Positions 24,635-34,178 of a DNA stretch of 64,000 nucleotides are shown piece after piece. Origin of the DNA: an uncultured Shewanella sp. (GTDB lineage Bacteria; Pseudomonadota; Gammaproteobacteria; Enterobacterales; Shewanellaceae); contig NZ_CANMWS010000029.1 of the NCBI RefSeq assembly GCF_947501665.1, positions 16,569-80,568 of the forward strand, given 5' to 3'. Every line of letters begins with the position of its first letter. Positions within the stretch are counted from its first letter, which is position 1. The translations under genes were made by a program, and so were the position numbers. A model generated the notes under the pieces. That model made no database searches. It was not told the DNA's origin and saw only the letters and a program-made list of their open reading frames with translations.

Positions 24635-27483
24635 TAATCCTTTTTATACTCTTGATACGCTTCTCCTTGCGTTATCCACTTAGGCTCAGGTTGCCCTTTT
24701 AAATAATGATCAAAATACGCCATCATGCGTAAACTATAATCGACTTTATTAGGGTATTTCTTTAAATGATGAGGCTCATCTTTATATTGTAAAAAAACCA
24801 CTGGCTTACCTAAACGACGCATCGCTAAATAAAGCTCAATCCCTTGCTCCCAAGGCACCGCTTCGTCTTTATCACCAAACATCAACATCAGCGGCGTATT
24901 AATCTTATCCGCATAAAAAATAGGTGAATTTTCAATATACTCCAAAGGTGCCTGATATAAACTTTTCCCAATGCGGCTTTGCCCCGTTTCATACTGAAAT
25001 TGCCGCGCAAGACCCGTGCCGTGGCGAATACCACTGTAAGCGCTAGTCATATTAGACACAGGGGCTCCAGATACGGCAGCCTTAAATAAAGACGTTTGTG
25101 TTATTGCGTAGGCCGTTTGATAACCCGCCCAAGAATGACCTTGTAAACCAATGGCATCAGGCTTGGCCAATCCCATATCAATAAGGTACTGTACCCCTGA
25201 GGTCAATGCGCTAACAGAAGAGTCTCCAGGACGACCAATCTCAAAGCGAATATCAGGCAGAAAAATACCATAGCCATTGTCCGCAAACCAAGCAAAATTA
25301 GGTCTATGGTTAAATTTCATATCAGGGAAAGCATGTAATCGATTACTCATAAAGCGATAAAAATACACAATCACAGGGTAAGATTGCCCTTCAACATAAT
25401 TGCTTGGCTTAATAAACACACCATCTGACACTTTTCCGTCACTGTTTGTCCAATGCACTAATTCAGCTTGTCCCCATGCCAAACGTCGTTTTTGCGCATC
25501 CAAATCCGTTTGTTTCACATTATCTTGGGGGGTTAAATAAGGGGCAGTATAAAGATCAGGAAAAAGATCATAACGTTGCTTAGAATAAACAAGCATTTGA
25601 GGGTCTTTACTATGTGCCAACGGCGTTAATTTATAATCGCCAGCCATCAAGGTTTGTACTCCTTGCTGGCCCACTTTGGCCACATAAAATCCATCCCCTT
25701 TTGTTTTTTCACTATAACCCTGTAGTAAAATAGGCTCCTCACTTTCAAAGGTGGTCGGTAACGCGTCTTTCACCGTTAAATCCACCACACGATATTGGAC
25801 TTGTTGTTTTCGCCCTAAACCTTTCGTGAGTCTCAGCCCTTTTTTAGACTCAGTACTAAATTGCCAAATATCATATTTATCATAGACTAATACTCCAGCA
25901 TCATTCGCTAACCATGGACCAAAACCATAGCTGGGTGCATTTGATGGATAATCATGATCTTCATCGGAAAAAGGAACCGCTAATGCTTGAGTTAAATTAA
26001 CCTTTTGCTGTTTATCTATATTATAAAGAAATACATTACCTTGCTGATAATAAACAACAAATTTCTCATTAGGCGAAAGACTTGGTACTTGAGATTCTGG
26101 TTGCTGATGCAATAATAACTGCTTTTCACCTGTCTTTATATCAAGAATATAAAAATCACGATAAAACCCCGCCCAAGTGATCATTTTTCGGTAAGGTCTA
26201 TCTGAGCTGGCTAATACATAACGTTTAGCCGTTAATAAACTGGTGGTAAATGGGCTTTGTTCCAAGTCAGTTTGTTCAAGATCCGGCACATTTTTATCGG
26301 TAAGCTGAATTAAGCTATGGTTATCGATGTACAATACGGCTAAATACGTACGGGTTAACTCATTAGCATACTGCTTTATTTCATTAGGTTTAATACGTTC
26401 ATCATCACCTTGCCATATCACTAAATCTCTGTTCTGACGCAGCACATCAATATCAAACACATCCTTGTCTGTTTTCATCTTCGTCATCGTCGGCTCTGGC
26501 AGGACTTGAGGCACACGTCCCATAAAGAGTCGTTCATTGTCATCTGAAAATTGCAACCCACTGTAACGATTCAATGTCCACGCTTGAGCATTGGCAGCTG
26601 AAATTCTCGTTATCTTATTGCGTTCAAGATCCATCAGACTCAAGATATATTCACGACCAAAAGGCGGCACACTGGCTTTACCTGCTGTCCAAGCTAAATG
26701 GCGCCCATTATCGCTCAAAGCAATATGACCTATTTGTTGCTCATTCGATGCAAAAACCACCTTTGAAGACAGATCTGACAACGCCACGAATTGAAGCTGG
26801 TGAAACTGATCTGCTATATTATTTTGTGCGATCACCAAATGGTGACCTAAAGCATCAAATGCAAAAGCTGATACATGTTCAAACGTCAGCTTATGCCCTG
26901 TATTTAACTGTTGCAAAACCAGCTTACTGCTTTTGTCAAATGCATCCACTTCTACTGATGGAACCTCGGCATTTTGCTCGCTTGTCGTGTTTTCACCCTT
27001 ACTATTGTCTTTTTTAGGATTAAACCAAATGGCCAGCGCATTTCCTTGCTCATTAAAGTCAGCCTGCTTAACATCATCAAATTTACTTTTCTCTCCTGAG
27101 ACCGTATTCAGTAGAATAAGTCCTGTCGTTAATTTTTCTTTTTCTGCCTTTGCAGTGGTTTCTAGTTGCAGTAATGTTGGTGGAATCTTGGCAATCACAA
27201 AACGGCCATCATGATTAACTCGAGGTTTAACACTGCCTTTTAGAGTGAAGCTTTGCAGTGTTTGAATGTTTTTCACTAGCACATGACTGTCACCTCTATC
27301 GGGTTTGACTTCCACAGCCAATACGGCTCCATTATTTGAAATAACAGGTTTATCTAAAGCTTCAAATGCCATTATTTCACTCGGTGTCACTCTTTGAAGC
27401 GTCGCATAACTCGCGAAAGAAAGTCCCCCCAAAACCATCATTATAAAAAATCGTATTAATTGTGACTTCAATGTCTTCTCCAT
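24634..27483 (-). CDS. Secreted S9 (prolyl oligopeptidase) family peptidase
   Basis: A 949-residue serine peptidase. The signal peptide (FFIMMVLGGLSFASYA) is followed by a long N-terminal beta-propeller region (about 40-640) with WD/PD40-like strands, and a C-terminal alpha/beta-hydrolase domain. The nucleophile motif is GHSWAGY with Ser784, the acid lies in FGDKDEAVPWEQG and the histidine in DEPHHLKK. It likely degrades peptides in the periplasm or outside the cell. The 3' end is fused to a MITE-like element: the stop codon is completed at the element's boundary, so the C-terminus may have been trimmed or extended by the insertion. Confidence 0.88.
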   Translation of the reverse strand: MEKTLKSQLIRFFIMMVLGGLSFASYATLQRVTPSEIMAFEALDKPVISNNGAVLAVEVKPDRGDSHVLVKNIQTLQSFTLKGSVKPRVNHDGRFVIAKIPPTLLQLETTAKAEKEKLTTGLILLNTVSGEKSKFDDVKQADFNEQGNALAIWFNPKKDNSKGENTTSEQNAEVPSVEVDAFDKSSKLVLQQLNTGHKLTFEHVSAFAFDALGHHLVIAQNNIADQFHQLQFVALSDLSSKVVFASNEQQIGHIALSDNGRHLAWTAGKASVPPFGREYILSLMDLERNKITRISAANAQAWTLNRYSGLQFSDDNERLFMGRVPQVLPEPTMTKMKTDKDVFDIDVLRQNRDLVIWQGDDERIKPNEIKQYANELTRTYLAVLYIDNHSLIQLTDKNVPDLEQTDLEQSPFTTSLLTAKRYVLASSDRPYRKMITWAGFYRDFYILDIKTGEKQLLLHQQPESQVPSLSPNEKFVVYYQQGNVFLYNIDKQQKVNLTQALAVPFSDEDHDYPSNAPSYGFGPWLANDAGVLVYDKYDIWQFSTESKKGLRLTKGLGRKQQVQYRVVDLTVKDALPTTFESEEPILLQGYSEKTKGDGFYVAKVGQQGVQTLMAGDYKLTPLAHSKDPQMLVYSKQRYDLFPDLYTAPYLTPQDNVKQTDLDAQKRRLAWGQAELVHWTNSDGKVSDGVFIKPSNYVEGQSYPVIVYFYRFMSNRLHAFPDMKFNHRPNFAWFADNGYGIFLPDIRFEIGRPGDSSVSALTSGVQYLIDMGLAKPDAIGLQGHSWAGYQTAYAITQTSLFKAAVSGAPVSNMTSAYSGIRHGTGLARQFQYETGQSRIGKSLYQAPLEYIENSPIFYADKINTPLMLMFGDKDEAVPWEQGIELYLAMRRLGKPVVFLQYKDEPHHLKKYPNKVDYSLRMMAYFDHYLKGQPEPKWITQGEAYQEYKKD

Positions 27484-27752
27484 TATTATTGTTGTTTATT
27501 TTCGACTAACATTAACCCATGCTTACCAAATAAGCTTAATTAACCTATGATCACATAGTACAAATAATCCTTCATTAATGGCGGTCAATGAATCATTATT
27601 TGCTTAAAAAATGTGATTTTACTCACTATTTCCTGTGAAAGTAAGACGAAAGTCGTTAAAATGACGAAGACAATGAAAATTTCAAATCGCCAGTCTATAC
27701 CAGTTGCACTGGCCGATATTAGCAGTAGCGCCCAAAAGGCGGTAGGATAAAC

Positions 27753-28760
27753 ATGACAAAAAGAACCATTACGGTGATCCCTGGTGACGGGATTGGACCC
27801 AGTATTATCGATTCAGCCATCCAAATTCTTGATAAAGCAGGTTGTAACTTCGAATATGAATTCGCAGATGCAGGCCTTGCGGCACTTGAAAAACACGGTG
27901 AGCTTGTTCCACAACAAACATTAGACTTAATTGAAAAAAACAGCATCACCTTAAAAGGTCCATTAACTACACCTGTCGGTGGTGGATTTACTTCAATTAA
28001 TGTGAGCTTACGTAAAAAATTCAGCTTGTATGCTAACGTTCGCCCAGTGAAATCCTTTAAAGGCACTCAAGCCCGCTATGATGATATTGATATCATCACA
28101 GTACGTGAGAACACTGAAGGCATGTACTCTGGTTTAGGTCAGACACTGTCAGAGGACGGCACAACAGCTGAAGCCACCAGTATAATTACACGCAAAGGTG
28201 CTGAGCAAATCGCTACTTTTGCTTATGATCTCGCGCGAAAAGAAAAACGTAAGAAAGTCACTATCGTGCACAAAGCCAACATTATGAAATCAACCTCAGG
28301 CTTATTTCTAAAAGTGGCTAAAGAAGTGGGTGAACGTTACCCCGATATCATCACTGAAGAAATGATTGTTGATGCCACTTGCATGAAGTTGGTCATGAAC
28401 CCAGAAAACTTTGATGTTATTGTAACCACCAATTTGTTTGGTGATATATTATCCGATCTGTGCGCAGGACTCGTGGGCGGTTTAGGCATGGCGCCAGGCG
28501 CTAATATTGGTCGTGATGCTGCCATTTTTGAAGCTGTTCATGGCAGCGCCCCTGATATCGCAGGTAAGAATTTAGCCAACCCAACCTCGGTTGTATTAGC
28601 ATCCATTCAAATGCTTGAATACTTAGGTATGGCAGATAAAGCCGAGCTTATTCGTAATGCGATTTCAAGCGTGATTGCTGAAGGCGATCGTACAACACGT
28701 GACTTAGGCGGTACCCATGGAACAACTGACTTTACTCAAGCAGTTATTGAACGCCTCTAA
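27753..28760 (+). CDS. NAD-dependent isocitrate dehydrogenase family protein
   Basis: A 335-residue decarboxylating dehydrogenase: ITVIPGDGIGPSI at the N-terminus, RENTEGMYSGLGQ (substrate loop), KSTSGLFLKVAKEV, and EAVHGSAPDIAGKNLANP near the C-terminus. Its length fits the short NAD-type isocitrate dehydrogenases rather than the ~415-residue NADP enzyme. It should oxidise isocitrate to 2-oxoglutarate in the TCA cycle. Isopropylmalate or tartrate dehydrogenase are less likely alternatives because no leu genes are near. It has its own perfect terminator. Confidence 0.85.
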   Translation: MTKRTITVIPGDGIGPSIIDSAIQILDKAGCNFEYEFADAGLAALEKHGELVPQQTLDLIEKNSITLKGPLTTPVGGGFTSINVSLRKKFSLYANVRPVKSFKGTQARYDDIDIITVRENTEGMYSGLGQTLSEDGTTAEATSIITRKGAEQIATFAYDLARKEKRKKVTIVHKANIMKSTSGLFLKVAKEVGERYPDIITEEMIVDATCMKLVMNPENFDVIVTTNLFGDILSDLCAGLVGGLGMAPGANIGRDAAIFEAVHGSAPDIAGKNLANPTSVVLASIQMLEYLGMADKAELIRNAISSVIAEGDRTTRDLGGTHGTTDFTQAVIERL

Positions 28761-28790
28761 TGTCATCTTCACCTAGAAGCAACCGTTCCT

Positions 28791-28826
28791 AATAAAAAGC
28801 CTCAATCAATATTGAGGCTTTTTATT
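28791..28826. terminator. Bidirectional terminator between isocitrate dehydrogenase and rlmM
   Basis: A perfect 16-bp stem, AATAAAAAGCCTCAAT with its complement, and a CAAT loop, with T5 runs on each strand. It serves both convergent genes. Confidence 0.93.
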
Positions 28827-28833
28827 ATCTCTA

Positions 28834-29916
28834 TCACCAAGGTGCATTGGGACGTAAACAAAGATGAACCGTTACTTCATCTCTATCATGATAAAGGTGT
28901 TTACAGGCTAACGAAAAATCAGTGACATCATTTTCCGTTAAAATTTCAGCCAGTGTCGATAAAATCACACTGACTTCTTTATAGCGACTTTTCATGGGTA
29001 ATTTCAAGTTAAAAATGGCCTCTTTAAACCAGCCATTAATCGCCCATGCCTCAATAAGTTCTGCCACTCTAGAAGGCTTCTCCACCATATCGCACACTAA
29101 CCAATGGATATTCTTTCTTGGCGGCTCAAATCGAAAACCATCTGCTTGATAATGCTTAACCTGTCCTGTTTCCATGAGCCCTTCATCCATAGGGCCATTA
29201 TCAACAGCCGCCACAAACATTCCTCGACGCACTAATTGATATGTCCATCCACCCGGACATGCCCCTAAATCAACCGCGTTCATGCCACTGCTTAACCGCG
29301 TTTCTTGCTCTTCCTTTGGAATAAAGTGATTAAAGGCTTCATCCAATTTTAACGTTGAACGGCTCGGTGCATCCGATGCAATTTTCAATCTTGGGATCCC
29401 CATAAAGTGAGGAGAACTGTTCTGGCTTAATGAATAACCAACATAAGCAGTACCCGAAGCCACAAAACACACATGAATAATCGGTCTTTTCGAGTTTTCT
29501 TTTGCCAATAAGCTGCCCGATTTTTTCAATGCTTGGCGTAAAGGTACAGTAAACTTACGGCAAAAGCCTGAACGCTCTTTCGCCTCATTTGTATCTGGCG
29601 TTTCCACTCTTAGCTCACCCGCTTTAGCCACATCGGCTAAGGCCTCAACGATAGGCGTCGCTCTATCTGACTCAGGAAGATCCTTCAATAATGCTTTGGC
29701 TGCAAACATTTGTCTGGCAAAAATAAGCGAATCTAACGGAATTTTTTCGGCTAAAACCGCCCCATCACCTTCATTAAAACACTGAAAAATCACATAAGCG
29801 TCATTGGTCTTTGTTTTAACAAATCCGCCAATATTTAACTGGGCAGCGCGATCTTGAATTTCTGCCGCACACTCTTTTTCGTAGCCTGCACGGCAAAATA
29901 AAAATAGGTTTATCAT
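28834..29916 (-). CDS. rlmM: 23S rRNA 2'-O-methyltransferase RlmM (C2498)
   Basis: A 360-residue RlmM (YgdE). An N-terminal THUMP-like domain begins MINLFLFCRAGYEKECAAEI. The C-terminal Rossmann methyltransferase carries MNAVDLGACPGGWTYQLVRR (SAM site), VAAVDNGPMD and WLVCDMVEKP, and NLKLPMKSRYKEV supplies the catalytic lysine. It methylates the ribose of C2498 before ribosome assembly. It is the last gene of a leftward block gcvA - hydrolase - DUF423 - rlmM, the arrangement seen in other gammaproteobacteria. Confidence 0.95.
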   Translation of the reverse strand: MINLFLFCRAGYEKECAAEIQDRAAQLNIGGFVKTKTNDAYVIFQCFNEGDGAVLAEKIPLDSLIFARQMFAAKALLKDLPESDRATPIVEALADVAKAGELRVETPDTNEAKERSGFCRKFTVPLRQALKKSGSLLAKENSKRPIIHVCFVASGTAYVGYSLSQNSSPHFMGIPRLKIASDAPSRSTLKLDEAFNHFIPKEEQETRLSSGMNAVDLGACPGGWTYQLVRRGMFVAAVDNGPMDEGLMETGQVKHYQADGFRFEPPRKNIHWLVCDMVEKPSRVAELIEAWAINGWFKEAIFNLKLPMKSRYKEVSVILSTLAEILTENDVTDFSLACKHLYHDRDEVTVHLCLRPNAPW

Positions 29917-30022
29917 TAAGCTTCCTAAATATTAGCAATCCTGATCGATATGACCATCAGTAATTGCTGGCTATTTTACACTGTATCTAGGAGCCTGTGT
30001 ACTTTATTCCTACCACAGCCGA

Positions 30023-30415
30023 TTACTTAAATTCATTCACACGATTACGCCATACTGCCACCGCAATAAACAACCAGCCCAATAAAAAAGACAAGCCCCC
30101 TAAAGGTGTCACCGCCCCTAACCAAGCCGTTTGAGTCAATGCATAAATGTAAAGTGAGCCTGAAAATAACACTATCCCTAAAATAAACAAATAACCTGCC
30201 CAATTCAGTATCCGCGACGGTAACCAATGGCCAGCAAAGGCAACAGCAATTAAAGCAAAGGTATGATAAAACTGATACTCTACGCCTAAATTGAAAATTC
30301 GAATCATCTCTGGTGAAGCCATATCTTTTAAACTATGAGCACCAAAAGCGCCTAATGACACAGCCAAAAAGCCACTCAATCCTGCCAATAATAAAAAACC
30401 ACTGCGCATATTCAC
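30023..30415 (-). CDS. DUF423 (YgdD) family membrane protein
   Basis: A 130-residue integral membrane protein with four hydrophobic helices. FLLLAGLSGFLAVSLGAFGAHSL and VEYQFYHTFALIAVAFAG are hallmark DUF423 motifs, and GAVTPLGGLSFLLGWLFI is the last. Function is unknown. It overlaps the upstream hydrolase gene by four bases (ATGA), so the two are translationally coupled, and rlmM follows about 100 bases later. Confidence 0.9.
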   Translation of the reverse strand: MNMRSGFLLLAGLSGFLAVSLGAFGAHSLKDMASPEMIRIFNLGVEYQFYHTFALIAVAFAGHWLPSRILNWAGYLFILGIVLFSGSLYIYALTQTAWLGAVTPLGGLSFLLGWLFIAVAVWRNRVNEFK

Positions 30416-31065
30416 TTCTCCCTTAATATTGCTTCAATAAATTGCTGGCAATACGTCACCGCCTGCGTCATATTCTCATCATAGGTTACTCCAGAGGCTT
30501 TGCGAGGCTTAAAGCTATGACAGCCATCAACAAGCCAGTGCAGCTGTACAGCATGCATTTCAGGCCAAGTCTCCACTAAACCTTTATAACCAAATTTATC
30601 CCGCTCACCTTGTACCACCAGCAAAGGCGCTTGACACTCTACAATGGGCAACAATCTTGGTTCTCCACCTTTTAAGGGAATAAAGGGGTAGCCTAAGCAA
30701 ATAACGCCGTCTACCTGGATTTTTGCAGCCACAATAGCAGCCATTCTCCCTCCCATCGATTTGCCCATTAAAATTATCTTTTTAGGCGCGTATTTTTCTT
30801 TTAAAAACGTGATGTGAGAATCAAAATCAATCACTAATTTTGGCGCTCTATCAGGTGGTCTGCGTTTTCCATCCAATGCATTGGCACACATATAGGGAAA
30901 ATTAAACCGAGCAATACGCCTATTCTCCCCAGCCAAAGCCTCAGCCATTTGCACCATAAAATCAGAATGCATATTAGCACCAGCGCCGTGAGCAAAGATC
31001 ACTAACACTTCACAACCAGCACCATCAAACACATACGGGCTCACTTTACTAACCACTTCACTCAT
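30412..31065 (-). CDS. Alpha/beta hydrolase of the KANL3/Tex30 (COG3571-type) family
   Basis: A 217-residue cytoplasmic hydrolase. It has VLVIFAHGAGANMHSDFM (oxyanion region), the nucleophile elbow ILMGKSMGGRMAA, QGERDKFGYK (acid) and WLVDGCHSFKPRKASG (catalytic His). The substrate is unknown. The ATG at 31065 is preferred to a TTG 18 codons upstream because the upstream extension overlaps gcvA and does not resemble the family. It starts 16 bases after gcvA and overlaps DUF423, so all three are one operon. Confidence 0.85.
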   Translation of the reverse strand: MSEVVSKVSPYVFDGAGCEVLVIFAHGAGANMHSDFMVQMAEALAGENRRIARFNFPYMCANALDGKRRPPDRAPKLVIDFDSHITFLKEKYAPKKIILMGKSMGGRMAAIVAAKIQVDGVICLGYPFIPLKGGEPRLLPIVECQAPLLVVQGERDKFGYKGLVETWPEMHAVQLHWLVDGCHSFKPRKASGVTYDENMTQAVTYCQQFIEAILREK

Positions 31066-31081
31066 GGGCTCTGTTTCTTCC

Positions 31082-31993
31082 TTATCCAGGCAATAATTCA
31101 CTACGGGATTCTTCTTCAAACATGCTCAACATCCACTCTCTAAAAGCGGTAATTTTACCCACCTCAGCTAAGTTTTGCTCGCACACAAGGTAATATGCAT
31201 TCTTACTCACTAATACATCAGGAAAAGGACAAATCAATCGACCCGCCTTAATATCGGGACTGGCAAGCACGCTGTAACCTAATGCGACCCCCTGACCATA
31301 TGCAGCAGCTTGTAATACTAATGAAGAGTGACTAAATATGGGACCTTGATTCACATTAATATCACCCACACCAGTTTGCTTAAACCACGCCTGCCAATCT
31401 TGGCGGCTAGCATCATGCAATAAAGTATGATTTTTAAGATCGCTAGGTGTATTTAACGGCTTTGGACCTTTAAGTAACATAGGCGAGCAAACCGGAATTA
31501 ATACTTCATTACGTAACTTATCGGCATGCACACCCGGCCAATGACCTTGCCCATAGTAAATAGCCACATCGACATCATCACTCAGTGAGCTTTGCTCATT
31601 ATCAACCGCTTTAATCCGCACATCAATATCAGGATTGAGTTCACTGAATTTTGATAGCCTAGGAACGAGCCATTGAATAGCAAAACTAGGGGAAGTACTC
31701 ACAGTCAACGATCCAATCGCACTTCTGGCTAATAACCTATCTGTGGCATCCGATAGCTGCACAAACAGATCTTTTATATCGAGAAAATAACTCTGACCTT
31801 CTTCGGTTAATAACAGAGAACGGTTTTTCCGACGAAAGAGTTTTAGACCTAAAAACTCTTCTAATGCCTTTATTTGGTGACTCACAGCCGCTTGGGTCAC
31901 AAAGAGTTCTTCCGCTGCACGGGTAAAACTTAATTGCCTTGCAGCCGCCTCAAATGCTTTCACTGCATTTAATGGAGGTAATCGTTTTGGCAT
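31082..31993 (-). CDS. gcvA: LysR-type transcriptional regulator GcvA
   Basis: A 303-residue LysR regulator with the GcvA N-terminus MPKRLPPLNAVKAFEAAARQ followed by the helix-turn-helix LSFTRAAEELFVTQAAVSHQ and IKALEEFLGLKLFRR. The effector domain shows SFAIQWLVPRLSKF and DVAIYYGQGHWPG. In E. coli GcvA controls glycine cleavage genes; the target here is not in the window. It heads the hydrolase-DUF423-rlmM block. Confidence 0.9.
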   Translation of the reverse strand: MPKRLPPLNAVKAFEAAARQLSFTRAAEELFVTQAAVSHQIKALEEFLGLKLFRRKNRSLLLTEEGQSYFLDIKDLFVQLSDATDRLLARSAIGSLTVSTSPSFAIQWLVPRLSKFSELNPDIDVRIKAVDNEQSSLSDDVDVAIYYGQGHWPGVHADKLRNEVLIPVCSPMLLKGPKPLNTPSDLKNHTLLHDASRQDWQAWFKQTGVGDINVNQGPIFSHSSLVLQAAAYGQGVALGYSVLASPDIKAGRLICPFPDVLVSKNAYYLVCEQNLAEVGKITAFREWMLSMFEEESRSELLPG

Positions 31994-32165
31994 AGTGATC
32001 TAGCTCTCATTTTTGGATTAGTTTTTCTAATCTTGATTGTTACATTTTATCCTTTGTAAAAGCCAGTTTTTTTGTGTAAATTTCGCGCTATCGCAATGAC
32101 AGCAAACATGACTCTTTTTACATAAAGCCATGCACTTTATTTACTAGCTGGGAGGCCAAGTAACC

Positions 32166-32396
32166 ATGTTATCCTTTAAAAAACACATGACCCTTATTAC
32201 CTTTATCACTCTGTGTGCGGCTTTTTTTGCCAGTAGCATTCAAGCCAATGACACATTAATGAATACCACAGCGTTACAAGCCAGTATTAATGCAGAGCTC
32301 AATTTAAAAATGGAAGAACTTAAACAGCAGCTGACTCAAGATATGGACACTATCTTAATTGCTGAAGAGCAGGAAAGTGATACCACTACTCAATAA
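32166..32396 (+). CDS. Small exported protein (76 aa), unidentified
   Basis: A 76-residue protein with a clear signal peptide (MTLITFITLCAAFFASSIQA, cleavage near residue 27) and a short mature part that is an amphipathic helix rich in Glu, Leu and Gln (LNLKMEELKQQLTQDMDTIL). It should be periplasmic, perhaps coiled-coil forming. GGGAGGCCAAG precedes the ATG. It is divergent from gcvA and followed by a strong hairpin. Family unknown to me. Confidence 0.7.
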   Translation: MLSFKKHMTLITFITLCAAFFASSIQANDTLMNTTALQASINAELNLKMEELKQQLTQDMDTILIAEEQESDTTTQ

Positions 32397-32423
32397 GCCT
32401 TAAACATTCTCCCATCTATCATT

Positions 32424-32467
32424 AGATGGTTAAGCTTACTTCCCCCTCATTTAAGCTTAACCATCTG
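32424..32467 (+). terminator. Long hairpin after the small exported protein
   Basis: AGATGGTTAAGCTTA pairs with TAAGCTTAACCATCT across about 14 bases. The stem is strong but no T-run follows, so it could be an RNA end structure rather than a classical terminator. Confidence 0.5.
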
Positions 32468-32769
32468 TGGTATTATTCATGCTCACCCTTGTTTTAATCA
32501 TTTTTAGACTCATTCAACCTAAGATTGATTCAAACAAACGCCTATAATATCAATGCCACTTGTCCAACATGCCTATTTGATATCGGTTTATATGACACTG
32601 CCAGACAAAGTGATTATCAAGAAAATATCAGTTATCTCAGTCAATATATCAATTTAAGCTTAATGCTTTCCAGCCTATTTTGATCCTTGTGAGTTTTTCA
32701 AAACGCTCAGCAAGCAATAATCAGCTATGCTCAACACATGATGATTGCTTGAACAAACAGGATCCAATC

Positions 32770-34143
32770 ATGCGCACCATTATTGAACCCTTTCGTATAA
32801 AGATGACTGAGCCCATTCATATCATTTCAAGAGAAGCGCGAATAAAGAAGCTTAAACAAGCTCATTATAATGTATTTTTGCTCGATGCTATCGATTGCGC
32901 CATCGACTTATTAACCGATTCTGGTACAGGTGCCATGTCTGCTCAGCAGTGGGCCGCGATTATGCTTGGCGACGAAAGCTATGCTGGCAGCCAATCTTGG
33001 AAAAAATTTGAAAAAACAGTTAAAAAAATTACTGGAATTAAGCATATATTTCCTACACATCAAGGGCGTGCAGCAGAAGGATTACTCGCCATGAGCCGTA
33101 TTAAACCTGGTGATGTGATCCCCAATAACAGCCATTTTGATACTACTCGCGCCAACATTGAATTTGCAGGTGCTAACGCCATCAATTTATTATGTCAAGA
33201 AGGCCACGATCCTAGACTCGATGCGCCCTTTAAAGGCAACATGGATATCGACAAACTCAAAGAGTGTATTTTACACCATGGCGTCGAAAATATTCCTTTT
33301 GTCATGTTAACTATCACAAATAATACAGGTGGGGGCCAGCCAGTTTCCCTTGCAAATATTCGAGCCGTTAAAGCAGTGCTGTCACAATATCGTATTCCTT
33401 TGGTGTTGGATGCTTGCCGTTTTGCCGAGAATGCCTATTTCATTTCCCAGCGAGAGCAAGGGTATCAAGATAAAACCTTACTGAGTATTGCTCAAGAAAT
33501 ATTTTCCTTTGTCGATGCTGCCACTATGAGCCTCAAAAAAGACGGCTTGGCTAATATCGGTGGTTTTTTTATTTGTCGTAATGATGAGTGGGCAGAAGAC
33601 TTTAAAAACCTATTAATTTTACGTGAAGGATTTCCAACCTATGGCGGATTGGCAGGAAGAGATCTCGAAGCTATATCGGTTGGCTTAATGGAAGCGTTAG
33701 AGATAGATTATCAAGTATATCGTCATGCATCAGTGGAATATTTAACCCAAAAACTCGATAAAAAAAATATTCCTGTGATTAAACCCAGTGGTGGTCATGC
33801 GGTTTTTATTGATGCTAAAGCCTTTATGCCCCATATTCCACCACTCCATTATCCCGGTATTGCATTGATTAATGCCCTATACATTGAGGGGGGGATTCGC
33901 GCCGTGGAATTAGGCACTGTGATGTTCGGGCGCATGAATAGTACAGGAGAGCAACACCCCTCTGATTTAGAGTTAGTCCGTTTAGCCTTTCCCAGAAGGG
34001 TATACACACAAAGTCATTTCGACTATATTATTGAAGTTATTGAAAAGGTTTGGGAAATGCGCGACTCTTACAGTGGACTTAAAATAACCAAACAACCCGC
34101 AATGTTACGGCACTTCTCATGCCATTTTCAATACCTGACTTGA
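32770..34143 (+). CDS. Tryptophanase/tyrosine phenol-lyase family PLP enzyme
   Basis: A 457-residue beta-eliminating lyase. The PLP lysine is in TMSLKKDGLANIGGF (Lys257). LTDSGTGAMS, GDESYAGS (Tyr71), PTHQGRAAE, LDACRFAENAYF, YGGLAGRDLEA and PSGGHAVFIDA are all conserved. The numbering matches tyrosine phenol-lyase (TPL) without gaps, yet the TPL phenol-binding residues Thr124 and Arg381 are here Asp124 (HFDTTR) and Leu381 (AVELGT), as in tryptophanase. It may therefore release indole or another leaving group rather than phenol. The ATG at 32770 starts MRTIIEPFRIKMTEP, the family start; an upstream in-frame TTG at 32680 is unlikely. No permease gene is adjacent. Confidence 0.88.
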   Translation: MRTIIEPFRIKMTEPIHIISREARIKKLKQAHYNVFLLDAIDCAIDLLTDSGTGAMSAQQWAAIMLGDESYAGSQSWKKFEKTVKKITGIKHIFPTHQGRAAEGLLAMSRIKPGDVIPNNSHFDTTRANIEFAGANAINLLCQEGHDPRLDAPFKGNMDIDKLKECILHHGVENIPFVMLTITNNTGGGQPVSLANIRAVKAVLSQYRIPLVLDACRFAENAYFISQREQGYQDKTLLSIAQEIFSFVDAATMSLKKDGLANIGGFFICRNDEWAEDFKNLLILREGFPTYGGLAGRDLEAISVGLMEALEIDYQVYRHASVEYLTQKLDKKNIPVIKPSGGHAVFIDAKAFMPHIPPLHYPGIALINALYIEGGIRAVELGTVMFGRMNSTGEQHPSDLELVRLAFPRRVYTQSHFDYIIEVIEKVWEMRDSYSGLKITKQPAMLRHFSCHFQYLT

Positions 34144-34178
34144 TAAGCCTTACCTTATCAAATTTTTTCCTATACTAG

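Noticed and set aside
26574..27017. 147-codon open frame antisense to the S9 peptidase
   Set aside because: No recognisable protein features; the opposite strand carries a continuous 949-residue peptidase.
32479..32547. 22-codon frame (MLTLVLIIFRLIQPK...) upstream of the lyase, as a TnaC-type leader
   Set aside because: It has no Trp or Tyr and no ribosome site, so the analogy with TnaC fails.
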